A DNA stretch of 64,000 nt from Ruminococcus flavefaciens (lineage in GTDB: Bacteria > Bacillota > Clostridia > Oscillospirales > Ruminococcaceae): the NCBI GenBank assembly GCA_902777125.1, contig CACYSQ010000011.1, positions 1 through 64,000 of the forward strand, given 5' to 3'. Made by a program: the position numbers and the translations under genes. The notes under the pieces were generated by a model. The model saw only the letters and a program-made list of their open reading frames with translations, was not told the DNA's origin and made no database searches. Shown here one piece after another: positions 32,266 to 39,809 of the stretch (position 1 is its first letter; each line of letters begins with the position of its first letter).

Positions 32266-33843
32266 ATGGATCTTGTAATCGCTATTATTCTCATCATTGT
32301 GGCTCTCGTGGCTGGTATCGCTATCGGTTATGTCCTGTTTTACAAGAAGGGCGTTGCTGCCGGCGTTGAACAGCGCAAGCGCGATGCGGAAACTATCGTC
32401 GGCTCGGCTGAACAGCAGGCCGCCCGTATCGTCGAGGACGCCGAAAAGGACGCTGACAACAAGAAAAAAAGCGCTCTCATAGAAGCCAAGGATGAGATCC
32501 ATAAGCTCCGCACTGAGGCGGATAAGGAGATCAAGGACCGCAGAGCAGAGCTGTCACGTCAGGAAAGACGTATGCAGCAAAAGGAAGAAAATCTCGATAA
32601 GAAAAATGATAACCTCGAGAAAAAAGAAGACGTTCTCAACCAGAAGATCAAATCGGCGGACGAAAAGCTGAAAGAGGCTGAAACTATAAAGAAAAGCCAG
32701 CTCGACGTTCTCGAAAGGATATCTGAGTTCACTAAGGACCAGGCTAAGGAATACATAATCTCCAAGCTTGAGGACGATCTCGTTCACGAAAAAGCCGTCA
32801 AGATCGCTGCTTATGAGCAGCAGGTCAAGGACGAATGTCAGGAAAAGGCAAGGAGCTATATCTCGCTCGCTATCGCTAAGGTAGCCGCGGATCAGGTCTC
32901 CGAAGCCGCAGTTTCAGTCGTTCCTCTCCCCAATGACGAGATGAAGGGACGCATAATCGGCCGTGAGGGACGTAATATCCGTACCCTCGAGACTCTCACC
33001 GGAGTTGACCTCATCATCGACGATACCCCGGAGGCTATCACCCTCTCTTGCTTCGACCAGATACGCCGTGAGGTAGCAAGGATCGCCCTCGAAAAGCTCA
33101 TCGCTGACGGACGTATCCACCCCACACGCATCGAGGAAATGGTCGATAAGGCTCGCCGTGAGGTTGAGTACCGCATCAAGCAGGAGGGCGAACGTGCCGT
33201 TATCGAGACCAATGTACACGGTCTCAACCATGAGCTCATAAAGCTCATCGGACGCCTTAAATTCCGTACAAGCTACCGTCAGAACGTTCTCGACCACTCA
33301 ATTGAGGTCGCTAAGCTCTGCGGAGTTCTCGCCTCTGAGCTCGGCGTTGACGCGAATGTCGCAAGACGCGCCGGTCTCCTCCACGATATCGGTAAGGCTC
33401 TCACCTCCGAGATCGAGGGCTCTCACGTTCAGATAGGCGTTGACGTATGTAAAAAGTATAACGAAAGCCCTGTTATTATCCACGCGGTCGAGGCTCACCA
33501 CAATGACGTCGAGCCGAGAACTGTGATCGCCTGCATCGTTCAGGCAGCCGACGCTATCTCCGCTGCAAGACCTGCCGCAAGAAGCGAAAACTACGAAAGC
33601 TATATCAAGCGTCTCCAGAAGCTTGAGGAAATATGCAATTCCTATGAGGGAGTTGAGAAGTGCTTTGCAGTTCAGGCGGGCCGTGAGGTCAGGATCATGG
33701 TCGTTCCGGAGATCATCAACGATGAGAAAATGGTTCTCGTTGCAAGACAGATCGCCCAGCAGATCGAAACTGAAATGGATTATCCCGGTCAGATCAAGGT
33801 CAACCTTATCCGCGAGAGCAGAGTTTCTGATTACGCTAAATAA
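32266..33843 (+). CDS. rny: Ribonuclease Y
   Basis: 525 residues if started at the ATG at 32266; the in-frame ATG at 32257 lies only two bases from AGGAGG, so the later one is preferred. RNase Y is a membrane-bound endonuclease that starts mRNA decay. Layout: membrane segment about 2-24, long coiled coil about 28-190 rich in Lys/Glu, KH domain around 215-280 ([16 protein letters not shown]), and HD domain around 335-430 with the metal residues in HSIEVA and LLHDIGKAL. Length and order match the family. Preceded by a long structured leader and followed by a strong terminator. Confidence 0.96.
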   Translation: MDLVIAIILIIVALVAGIAIGYVLFYKKGVAAGVEQRKRDAETIVGSAEQQAARIVEDAEKDADNKKKSALIEAKDEIHKLRTEADKEIKDRRAELSRQERRMQQKEENLDKKNDNLEKKEDVLNQKIKSADEKLKEAETIKKSQLDVLERISEFTKDQAKEYIISKLEDDLVHEKAVKIAAYEQQVKDECQEKARSYISLAIAKVAADQVSEAAVSVVPLPNDEMKGRIIGREGRNIRTLETLTGVDLIIDDTPEAITLSCFDQIRREVARIALEKLIADGRIHPTRIEEMVDKARREVEYRIKQEGERAVIETNVHGLNHELIKLIGRLKFRTSYRQNVLDHSIEVAKLCGVLASELGVDANVARRAGLLHDIGKALTSEIEGSHVQIGVDVCKKYNESPVIIHAVEAHHNDVEPRTVIACIVQAADAISAARPAARSENYESYIKRLQKLEEICNSYEGVEKCFAVQAGREVRIMVVPEIINDEKMVLVARQIAQQIETEMDYPGQIKVNLIRESRVSDYAK

Positions 33844-33854
33844 TGCGTTGCTCA

Positions 33855-33883
33855 GGCTGCCGAGAGCTTCTCGGCAGCCTTTT
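33855..33883 (+). terminator. Terminator after rny
   Basis: GGCTGCCGAG and CTCGGCAGCC with a short loop, then TTTT. Confidence 0.88.
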
Positions 33884-33921
33884 CTGTACTGAATCAGCAA
33901 TAATCTGTACAGTTTTTTCGT

Positions 33922-33958
33922 CCGGACTCAAGGGAGGACCTCCCTTGAGAATCCCATT
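33922..33958 (+). repeat. Structured dispersed repeat, copy C (3' part only)
   Basis: GGACTCAAGGGAGG...CCTCCCTTGAG followed by AATCCCATT equals hairpin H5 and tail of the repeat at 28932 and 41316. The front part is missing. Confidence 0.65.
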
Positions 33959-34003
33959 CAGAATGCAGTCTTTCTGCACAGCACAATAAGGAAGGTAATC
34001 ATT

Positions 34004-35662
34004 ATGGCAAAAACTCTTTTAGGTTCTTCGGATAAATCCAATTTCATCGTTAATATGACTGAGGAGCAGTATGCGAAATTCGCCTCGTTCGGCCTCATTG
34101 CCGCCTGCTTCACGACCTCCCTTGCGACGATAATCCCGGAGGTCAGCGACGACAATACCTATTCCGTCTGTGCAACAGGACTTGCGGTCTCAGGCGTTCT
34201 GTGCCTTGTCCTCGCACTCATCGCCCTCATCAAGAAGTTCGTGAACGGCTCCGTTATCGTACCCGCTGCCGCATTTGCGGCAATGCTCGGCTGGGGAGGC
34301 CTTTCCCTCGCAAAATCATACGATATTAACGTCGGCTTCTACGGCTTCCCGCAGCGCGGAGAGGGACTGCTCGCGCTCATTTTCTACTTCGGCATATTCG
34401 TTACAGCCGCCTCCCTGCGAAGGAAAAGGGCAGTCAATGCGCTGCTTGCCGGTATAGTCGGCTCAGGTCTGCTGAATGCCGTGTGGGCGCTGATACAGAT
34501 ATTTACCGGAAAGCTCCTGTTTTACGCCTACACTGATATATCCGTCGGAGTTCTTACGGTTTCACCCTCGGGACTTTCGCAGTCACCGGTATTCCTCGCA
34601 ATGGTACTGACCCTCTCGCTCACAGCGGCACTCATTGTAAGCACGACAGGTGAGACCGAGAAGTACCGTGCTCTTGCAACGCTCTGTGCATTCATTTTCG
34701 CATTCGTTATGGTGTTCACAAGAACGTTTATGGGCATTGCAGGTCTGGCAGTCGCAGCGGCAGCAGGCATCGCGGCTGTATTCATCGCAAAAAAGCCCAA
34801 GGAAAGGCTCATGACGGTAGTTGTTGTGATAGTTTCCGCAGCTATAGGCATTGCTGTTGCCGGAACAGTCAAATCCGGCGATGAAAAGGGCTATCACCTC
34901 TATGACGGCTATATCCTCTGGAGCGATGACGCATATCAGAGAGTTTCAGCCAGCGGTAACTACAACTCTGCAAACGAGGGCGGAAAGCATACCGATATCG
35001 ACATCGAGGATACCTATGATGTATACAGGCATCTCAACAAGGAAACGATAAAGCTCATCAAGCGCTATCCGCTTGAAGGAACGGGTCCCGAGCAGCTTGT
35101 CTATCCGCAGATATACACATACGGCGGACTCAAAAGCAGCGCACCCATAACCGATATCACGATGAAAAACCCCGGTACCTTTGACAAGGTCTACAATGAA
35201 TATTTATACACTGCCGCAACGAGAGGCATACCCTCGCTGCTGTTCATGCTGACCGTTCTTGTATCAGTCGTTGTGATAAGCGCAAAGAAGCTCCGCAGGG
35301 ACGCCTGCGGCGTTAATACCGGCGCATTCCTGCTGACGGTGAGCGGCTGTCTGGTATTCCTGATAGGCTGTAGTAATATCACATTTTCACCGATATTCTG
35401 GGCTTGTGCAGGTGCAGCCTGTGCAGCTCTCCCGGAGAAGGAGCCTGCTGTTTCGGCAAAGAAGAAGTCCTCCGCAAAAAAGAAGAAGGAGAGCGCGGAA
35501 GTACCTGCTGAGGCGGCTGAGCCTGAAAAGCCCTCCGAGGCAGCGGAGGAGACAGATAAGCAACAGCCTTTAAAGCAGAAGAACGCCAAAGCGTCCGATA
35601 CAGCGGCAAAGAAGAAAAATGCTCCTCCGGCAAAAAAGAGCGGAAAGAGCAAGAATAAGTAA
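34004..35662 (+). CDS. O-antigen-ligase-like membrane protein with Lys/Ala-rich tail
   Basis: 552 residues. About 12 hydrophobic segments over residues 20-455, with the central part (SPSGLSQSPVFLAMVLTLSL, VMVFTRTFMGIAGLA) typical of the Wzy_C/O-antigen ligase group that joins surface polysaccharides. A loop near 290-400 with GTGPEQLVYPQ fits the large external loop of these enzymes. The last 90 residues (about 460-552) are a Lys/Ala/Glu/Pro-rich tail of low complexity, probably cytoplasmic and disordered. No glycosyltransferase genes are adjacent. RBS GGAAGGT. Confidence 0.75.
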   Translation: MAKTLLGSSDKSNFIVNMTEEQYAKFASFGLIAACFTTSLATIIPEVSDDNTYSVCATGLAVSGVLCLVLALIALIKKFVNGSVIVPAAAFAAMLGWGGLSLAKSYDINVGFYGFPQRGEGLLALIFYFGIFVTAASLRRKRAVNALLAGIVGSGLLNAVWALIQIFTGKLLFYAYTDISVGVLTVSPSGLSQSPVFLAMVLTLSLTAALIVSTTGETEKYRALATLCAFIFAFVMVFTRTFMGIAGLAVAAAAGIAAVFIAKKPKERLMTVVVVIVSAAIGIAVAGTVKSGDEKGYHLYDGYILWSDDAYQRVSASGNYNSANEGGKHTDIDIEDTYDVYRHLNKETIKLIKRYPLEGTGPEQLVYPQIYTYGGLKSSAPITDITMKNPGTFDKVYNEYLYTAATRGIPSLLFMLTVLVSVVVISAKKLRRDACGVNTGAFLLTVSGCLVFLIGCSNITFSPIFWACAGAACAALPEKEPAVSAKKKSSAKKKKESAEVPAEAAEPEKPSEAAEETDKQQPLKQKNAKASDTAAKKKNAPPAKKSGKSKNK

Positions 35663-35688
35663 TGTAAGTACAGGCTAACGAAAAGCCC

Positions 35689-35716
35689 TTGATTTTATCG
35701 CGGAATATGTTATAAT
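35689..35716 (+). promoter_or_regulatory. Promoter of the ferredoxin gene
   Basis: TTGATT, 16 bp, TATAAT. Confidence 0.7.
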
Positions 35717-35768
35717 GAACTTAATGAGGATAGCCTATATCCTTAAATTATACGGAGGTGCATATATT

Positions 35769-35939
35769 ATGGCATACATTATTTCTGACGATTGCATTAG
35801 CTGCGGCGCTTGTGCTGCTGAGTGCCCTGTAAGCGCTATTTCTGAAGGCGATGGAAAATACGTTATCGACGCTGATACTTGCGTAGAGTGCGGCGCTTGC
35901 GCTGGCGTATGTCCTGTTTCAGCTCCTTCTGCTGAATAA
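35769..35939 (+). CDS. 2[4Fe-4S] ferredoxin, clostridial type
   Basis: 56 residues from the ATG at 35769 (CGGAGGTG upstream). Two cluster motifs are complete: CISCGACAAECP and CVECGACAGVCP. It carries low-potential electrons for enzymes such as pyruvate or indolepyruvate:ferredoxin oxidoreductase and hydrogenase; the iorAB genes of this window are possible partners. Single gene between its promoter and a strong terminator. Confidence 0.96.
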   Translation: MAYIISDDCISCGACAAECPVSAISEGDGKYVIDADTCVECGACAGVCPVSAPSAE

Positions 35940-35964
35940 TTACAGAGATATCGAAGATGCAGAT

Positions 35965-35993
35965 ACAGCCCTCAAAAAGAGGGCTGTTTTTTT
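35965..35993 (+). terminator. Terminator after the ferredoxin gene
   Basis: ACAGCCCTC, AAAAA loop, GAGGGCTGT, then seven T. Confidence 0.92.
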
Positions 35994-36017
35994 GTGATGA
36001 AGGATCGCGCAGAAGCG

Positions 36018-36368
36018 TTACTCCATAACGTGCTCCATAGCGTAGTAGAATATGGTGCGGACGTGCTCGTCGCAGAGGGAGTAGTATATGGTCTTGCCGT
36101 CACGCCGGGTGCTCACAAGACGCGCCTGCTTGAGCACACGGAGCTGGTGGGATATCGCTGACTGCGTCATTCCGAGAGCACCGGCGATGTCACATACGCA
36201 TTTCTCGCCCTGACAGAGCACGAAGATTATCCTTATCCTCGTCGGGTCACCGAAAACCTTCAGAAGCTCGGCGGCTTCGTAGAGAACTTCCTCGTCGGGC
36301 ATTACCTTCGATACCTTTTCTATGAACTCGCTGTGGACGCCGGAAGCGCCGCAGATATGTTCCTCCAT
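36018..36368 (-). CDS. ArsR/SmtB family metal-sensing repressor
   Basis: 116 residues with a winged helix-turn-helix (LLKVFGDPTRIRIIFVL, MTQSAISHQLRVLKQARLV, GKTIYYSL). Two possible metal sites are visible: CVCD in the third helix together with a Cys near the N terminus (as in CadC-type sensors of Cd/Pb), and DEHVRTIFYYAMEHVME in the last helix (Asp, His, His, Glu, as in SmtB-type Zn sensors). Metal binding would release it from DNA. No metal transporter is adjacent; the gene upstream on the same strand codes for a small membrane protein. RBS GAAGGAG. Confidence 0.88.
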   Translation of the reverse strand: MEEHICGASGVHSEFIEKVSKVMPDEEVLYEAAELLKVFGDPTRIRIIFVLCQGEKCVCDIAGALGMTQSAISHQLRVLKQARLVSTRRDGKTIYYSLCDEHVRTIFYYAMEHVME

Positions 36369-36380
36369 AATATCACTCCT

Positions 36381-36821
36381 TCACTTTATATTGAGTATGA
36401 AAAGCACTGTCACCGCAGAAAAGGCTGTCGAGAAGAAAAAGCCGATAGTGCTGGTGGCAATGGCAAAGCGGTCGTAGACGAATTTCTTCCTCCTGTCGAG
36501 CAGGACACGGTATTTCTTTCCGGTCTTGTAGAGCTTGCTTTCGAGGAAGCCCTCCTCCGGGAAAACGCAGGGGTATTCGACGCCGTCAACGGTGTAGTAG
36601 GCGACCTTGAAAGGACTGCGCGGGGACTTGTCTATCCGTGAGAACTCCGCCTGTTTTCTTTTGGCGAAGAGCATTCTGATGAAGAAATAGACGAAAAGCA
36701 GTGTGACGAGCAGAAAGATCAGACCGAGCACCGCGAGACCGATGAACGCGAGGGTCGAAGCCTTGAACCCGAGCAGCAGAAGAACGGCTGCGATAACAGC
36801 AACAGCGGCTATAGCTTCCAT
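36381..36821 (-). CDS. Small membrane protein (DUF3592-like layout)
   Basis: 146 residues from the ATG at 36821 (GGAGGG upstream). Two hydrophobic segments near the N terminus, a soluble part with VAYYTVDGVEYPCVFP and YRVLLDRRKKFVYD, and a last hydrophobic segment. The GVEYP-to-YRVLLD pattern recalls DUF3592 proteins such as the one at 278-925, but the match is weak. It is 12 bp upstream of the ArsR gene, so the two are co-transcribed; a link to metal stress is possible but unproven. Confidence 0.6.
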   Translation of the reverse strand: MEAIAAVAVIAAVLLLLGFKASTLAFIGLAVLGLIFLLVTLLFVYFFIRMLFAKRKQAEFSRIDKSPRSPFKVAYYTVDGVEYPCVFPEEGFLESKLYKTGKKYRVLLDRRKKFVYDRFAIATSTIGFFFSTAFSAVTVLFILNIK

Positions 36822-37086
36822 AACGATGCCCTCCCACTTCTTTTTCCTTATTATAGCACAGATTTTCCGGAATAGCAATATTAAACGCGGAAATAACTTT
36901 TCATGCGAGATCAAAGGGCACGGACGTTCCGGTGAAGCGCGCAAAGCTGTGCTGCGACCTCAAATCAAAACATATAACATATTTACAAATAATTTAGAAA
37001 ATGCTTCTAAAATAATAACATCGAAAGCTCCGGAATGTGATAATATTATACTGATAAAGTGCATATTGCGGAGAGGAGGCAGTCAG

Positions 37087-38280
37087 ATGAAAAAAACAAA
37101 AACAAGAAAAAAACCGGTCGAAAACGGTCAGCGCGAGCTTGTCAATGTTGTTGAGGACTTTGACTGCTCCACTCAGAGCGATGCCTACAATAAAAAGTTC
37201 AGGGAGTGGCGTGAGCGCAAGGACAACCCTTACGCCTTCCGCTTTAAGGCTAACCTCCGCGAAAAGGTCTTCAACGACAGCCGCGGCTTTGAGGTGCGCT
37301 CTCAGGAGAACGAGGAAAAGCGCATTATCGGACGCATCATGTACGTTCTCGGTATCGCCGTCCTCATGTATATCGTCATAAATACTATTATAGGAAAGCT
37401 TTTCGCAGCGGCTCTCGGACTGCTCGGCTTCAACGTTCACCTTAGCATATTCAGCTCGGCACTCTACGGCGATGTCGGCTCTGTTGTGGGGACCCTCCTG
37501 CTTATTTCGACCTTCGAGCTTCTCGTGCCGGCGGTCTATATCCTGCTGAAGCTGAAAACTCCGGCGCGTGTCGGCTTTATGAGCAAGCTCAACAGCTCTG
37601 CGGAAATACTCAACGCCATCGGACTGACATTCATCACCTGTACCCTCGTCTGCCTGCCGACCGCTTATTCAAGCGATACAAAGGAGATATTCTCCTACTT
37701 CCGGATAGCCGATACCGATGTCTACAAGTGGGGACAGAGCGAGTTTGTCTTCTATACCGTTTTCACGATAGTCATACTCCCGATACTCAGCGAGCTTTTA
37801 GTTCACGGTCCGATATTCGCGGCACTGAGACAGTTCGGCGATATCTTCGCGCTTACGGTAACAACGTTCGTCTCATGCCTGATAACCCGCGATATCGCGG
37901 AAATCCCGGCAGCTATACTCATTTCGCTGCTCGCCGGCATAACCATGCTCAGAAGCGGTACTATCATGTCCGCCTTCATAGTCAGGGTCATCTATAAGAT
38001 GTACGTTTTCGCCCTTATCATGTTCGAGGGCAGCAATACGGCAAATATGCTCCTCAGAAGAAATATTTTCATGCTCATTGCACTTGCGGCAGGCGTCTTC
38101 ATATCGGGCAGCATATACATCGCAAGGAAGATAAGAAAGCGCAACAGACGGTATATCGCACAGTATCACTCGGACGTATCACCTGCGAGAAGACTTGTCA
38201 CAGCCGCAAAGAGCTTCCCCTTCACGGCAGTTGCAATAATATGTATCGTCGAGCTGATCGTAAGGGCAGCGTTCTGGTGA
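37087..38280 (+). CDS. CPBP-family-like intramembrane protein, catalytic residues changed
   Basis: 397 residues from the ATG at 37087 (GAGGAGG upstream). A basic soluble N-terminal part of about 85 residues, then about eight hydrophobic segments. The region PILSELLVHGPIFAALRQFG sits where CPBP (Abi/CAAX-protease-like) proteins have EExxxR, but here the first Glu is Ser and the Arg is His; the second-motif His is also not found. It is therefore probably an inactive member or a distant relative. CPBP proteins act on prenylated proteins, bacteriocin self-immunity or regulation. It is followed by tadA after 5 bp. Confidence 0.6.
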   Translation: MKKTKTRKKPVENGQRELVNVVEDFDCSTQSDAYNKKFREWRERKDNPYAFRFKANLREKVFNDSRGFEVRSQENEEKRIIGRIMYVLGIAVLMYIVINTIIGKLFAAALGLLGFNVHLSIFSSALYGDVGSVVGTLLLISTFELLVPAVYILLKLKTPARVGFMSKLNSSAEILNAIGLTFITCTLVCLPTAYSSDTKEIFSYFRIADTDVYKWGQSEFVFYTVFTIVILPILSELLVHGPIFAALRQFGDIFALTVTTFVSCLITRDIAEIPAAILISLLAGITMLRSGTIMSAFIVRVIYKMYVFALIMFEGSNTANMLLRRNIFMLIALAAGVFISGSIYIARKIRKRNRRYIAQYHSDVSPARRLVTAAKSFPFTAVAIICIVELIVRAAFW

Positions 38281-38285
38281 TAAGT

Positions 38286-38759
38286 ATGGATATGAGGTTT
38301 ATGGAAAGGGCGATCGCTCTCGCGAAAGAGGCTTACGCCGAGGGCGAGGTGCCGGTCGGTGCGGTAGTCGTAAGACGCAGTACCGGCGAGATAGTAGGCG
38401 AGGGACGCAACCGGCGTGAGGAAGCGAAAAACGCTCTTGCCCACGCCGAACTCATCGCTATAGATATGGCTTGCAGACGGCTCGGCGGCTGGAGACTGCC
38501 CGACTGTGAGCTGTACGTCACGCTCGAGCCGTGTCCGATGTGCTGCGGAGCTATCATAAATTCGCGGATAGACAGCGTTGTTTTCGGCGCATACGACTAC
38601 AAAAGCGGCTCGGCAGTTTCGGTGCAGAGAATGTTCGACCTGCCCTATAATTACCGTCCGGAGCTTATGGGCGGCGTTATGGAGGAGGAGTGCAAGGAGC
38701 TGCTATCGCGGTTTTTCCGCGAATTACGCAGCAGAAAAGCTTCTCCGGAAATGCCGTAG
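38286..38759 (+). CDS. tadA: tRNA-specific adenosine deaminase
   Basis: 157 residues from the ATG at 38286; other in-frame ATGs follow at 38292 and 38301, so the exact start is open. Converts adenosine 34 to inosine in tRNA-Arg(ACG). The zinc site is complete: HAE with the catalytic Glu, and PCPMCCG. VPVGAVVVRR and SVVFGAYDYKSGS are further family marks. Co-transcribed with the CPBP-like gene. Confidence 0.94.
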   Translation: MDMRFMERAIALAKEAYAEGEVPVGAVVVRRSTGEIVGEGRNRREEAKNALAHAELIAIDMACRRLGGWRLPDCELYVTLEPCPMCCGAIINSRIDSVVFGAYDYKSGSAVSVQRMFDLPYNYRPELMGGVMEEECKELLSRFFRELRSRKASPEMP

Positions 38760-38775
38760 TTGTTTCCGGAGACTC

Positions 38776-38801
38776 GTAGGGACGGAATTATCCGTCTGCG
38801 T
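38776..38801. repeat. GTAGGG-type hairpin repeat after tadA
   Basis: CGTAGGGACGGAATTATCCG followed by TCTGCG; GACGGA pairs with TCCGTC. Same family as 2931-3204. Confidence 0.55.
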
Positions 38802-38869
38802 TTTTTCGGCAGTGTAACGTTGCTTTCGGACGCGCTCTGAAAATTTTTCAAGAAATTTCAAAAAAGGTA

Positions 38870-38898
38870 TTGACAAATCCTTTGCTTTCTGATATAAT
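38870..38898 (+). promoter_or_regulatory. Perfect consensus promoter of tRNA-Leu
   Basis: TTGACA, 17 bp, TATAAT, 28 bp before the mature tRNA end. Confidence 0.92.
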
Positions 38899-38925
38899 AT
38901 TAAAGCAGTCAATTGATGCTGCAAT

Positions 38926-39010
38926 GCGAGTGTGCTGGAATTGGCAGACAGGCACGTTTGAGGGGCGTGTGTCGACAGACGTATGGGTTCAAGTCCCATT
39001 ACTCGCACCA
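38926..39010 (+). tRNA. tRNA-Leu, anticodon GAG
   Basis: Acceptor stem GCGAGTG with TACTCGC (last pair G-U), D-stem CTG/CAG, anticodon stem CACGT/GCGTG with loop TTGAGGG (anticodon GAG), a long variable arm as in class II tRNAs, T-arm ATGGG-TTCAAGT-CCCAT, discriminator A and an encoded CCA at 39008-39010. Reads CUC and CUU leucine codons. Own consensus promoter and terminator. Confidence 0.96.
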
Positions 39011-39043
39011 AAGACCTATCGTGAAAACGGTAGGTCTTTTTTT
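39010..39043 (+). terminator. Terminator of tRNA-Leu
   Basis: AAAGACCTATCGT, GAAA loop, ACGGTAGGTCTTT, then T-run. Confidence 0.92.
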
Positions 39044-39120
39044 GTAGGGGCGCATTCCGTGCGCCTGTGCCTATGTTGCGGCAAACATGAAACGTTTGTA
39101 GGGGCTGCCTTTGGCAGTCC
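39044..39120. repeat. Two GTAGGGG-type hairpin repeats
   Basis: TGTAGGGGCGCATTCCGTGC at 39044 and TGTAGGGGCTGCCTTTGGCA at 39099, the first almost identical to the copies at 3018. Confidence 0.65.
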
Positions 39121-39127
39121 TTTCCCG

Positions 39128-39355
39128 TTATATTCGGAAAATATCGTCGTAGCTGACTTTGAGTATGCTTTTCAGCAGTATCACCTCGTCCGGGTAGAGG
39201 TGGCGCTGCCCGACCTCTATCTTTGCGACCGCACTGCGTGTGATGTCGCAGCCGTTGACTTGCAGTCTCGCCGAGAGCTGTTCCTGCGTAATACCGGCTT
39301 TTTCTCTGAGCAGTCTGATGTTGTTGCCAACTGCTTTTTCAATCTCTTTGTTCAT
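39128..39355 (-). CDS. Small XRE-family repressor
   Basis: 75 residues from the ATG at 39355 (the AT-rich upstream frame is not likely to be translated; GGCGGAGG lies before this ATG). Nearly the whole protein is one helix-turn-helix: NNIRLLREKAGITQEQLSAR, ITRSAVAKIEVGQRHLYPDE. It is divergent from the gene at 39490, and the space between carries two palindromes that are the likely operators. Similar short repressors control small accessory or toxin-antitoxin-like loci, but no toxin is recognised. Confidence 0.87.
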   Translation of the reverse strand: MNKEIEKAVGNNIRLLREKAGITQEQLSARLQVNGCDITRSAVAKIEVGQRHLYPDEVILLKSILKVSYDDIFRI

Positions 39356-39379
39356 AATATACAAAACCTCCGCCAAAAG

Positions 39380-39403
39380 TTTTGCACTTAAATAAGTGCA
39401 AAA
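39380..39403. promoter_or_regulatory. Operator 1 (palindrome) of the XRE switch
   Basis: TTTTGCACTTA and TAAGTGCAAAA, perfect 11-bp arms separated by AA, placed four bases before the -35 box of the rightward promoter and just upstream of the repressor gene. Confidence 0.8.
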
Positions 39404-39407
39404 TCTA

Positions 39408-39436
39408 TTGACTTTATTATAGACGTATGTTATAAT
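39408..39436 (+). promoter_or_regulatory. Rightward promoter of the XRE switch
   Basis: TTGACT, 17 bp, TATAAT, flanked on both sides by the palindromes. Confidence 0.82.
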
Positions 39437-39440
39437 AAAA

Positions 39441-39460
39441 TTGCACCTAAATAGGTGCAA
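39441..39460. promoter_or_regulatory. Operator 2 (palindrome) of the XRE switch
   Basis: TTGCACCTA and TAGGTGCAA, 9-bp arms separated by AA, covering the predicted transcription start. It differs from operator 1 by symmetrical T-to-C changes. Confidence 0.8.
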
Positions 39461-39489
39461 AAAACTCGCATAATAAGGAGGAATCAATT

Positions 39490-39744
39490 ATGGCTGACAG
39501 AATAAGAAGAGTTTCAACACAAAAGGAGTTTGAACAGGTAATAGATGATTTTGTTACAACAGGTTATAAGCTTGAATCGAGAGGCGAGAATAATGCCCTG
39601 CTGAAAAAATATGCTCCTAAGAAGCACGGTATGGTCGCATTGCTGACAGTTTGGTGGACCTGCGGGCTTGGTAATCTTATCTATGCCCTGATACCTGCTA
39701 AGGTAGAGGACGAGGTTCTTGTTAAATTCGAGCAGAATGCTTGA
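39490..39744 (+). CDS. Small protein with one membrane hairpin, controlled by the XRE switch
   Basis: 84 residues. A charged N-terminal half (STQKEFEQVIDDFVTTGYKL) is followed by a hydrophobic part GMVALLTVWWTCGLGNLIYA and a short charged end. The WWTxGxGNxxYA string may be a conserved motif of an unnamed family. I do not recognise the family. RBS AAGGAGG. Expression should be blocked by the divergent repressor and released under an unknown signal. A strong terminator follows. Confidence 0.75.
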   Translation: MADRIRRVSTQKEFEQVIDDFVTTGYKLESRGENNALLKKYAPKKHGMVALLTVWWTCGLGNLIYALIPAKVEDEVLVKFEQNA

Positions 39745-39771
39745 TTACCAAAAAATTTTCTTCACAATGGT

Positions 39772-39809
39772 GAAGGCTCACATCTATGTATGTGAGCCTT
39801 CGCTTTTTT
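39772..39809. terminator. Terminator shared with the convergent spoIVA gene
   Basis: GAAGGCTCACAT and ATGTGAGCCTTC, then GCTTTTTT on the plus strand. Confidence 0.9.
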
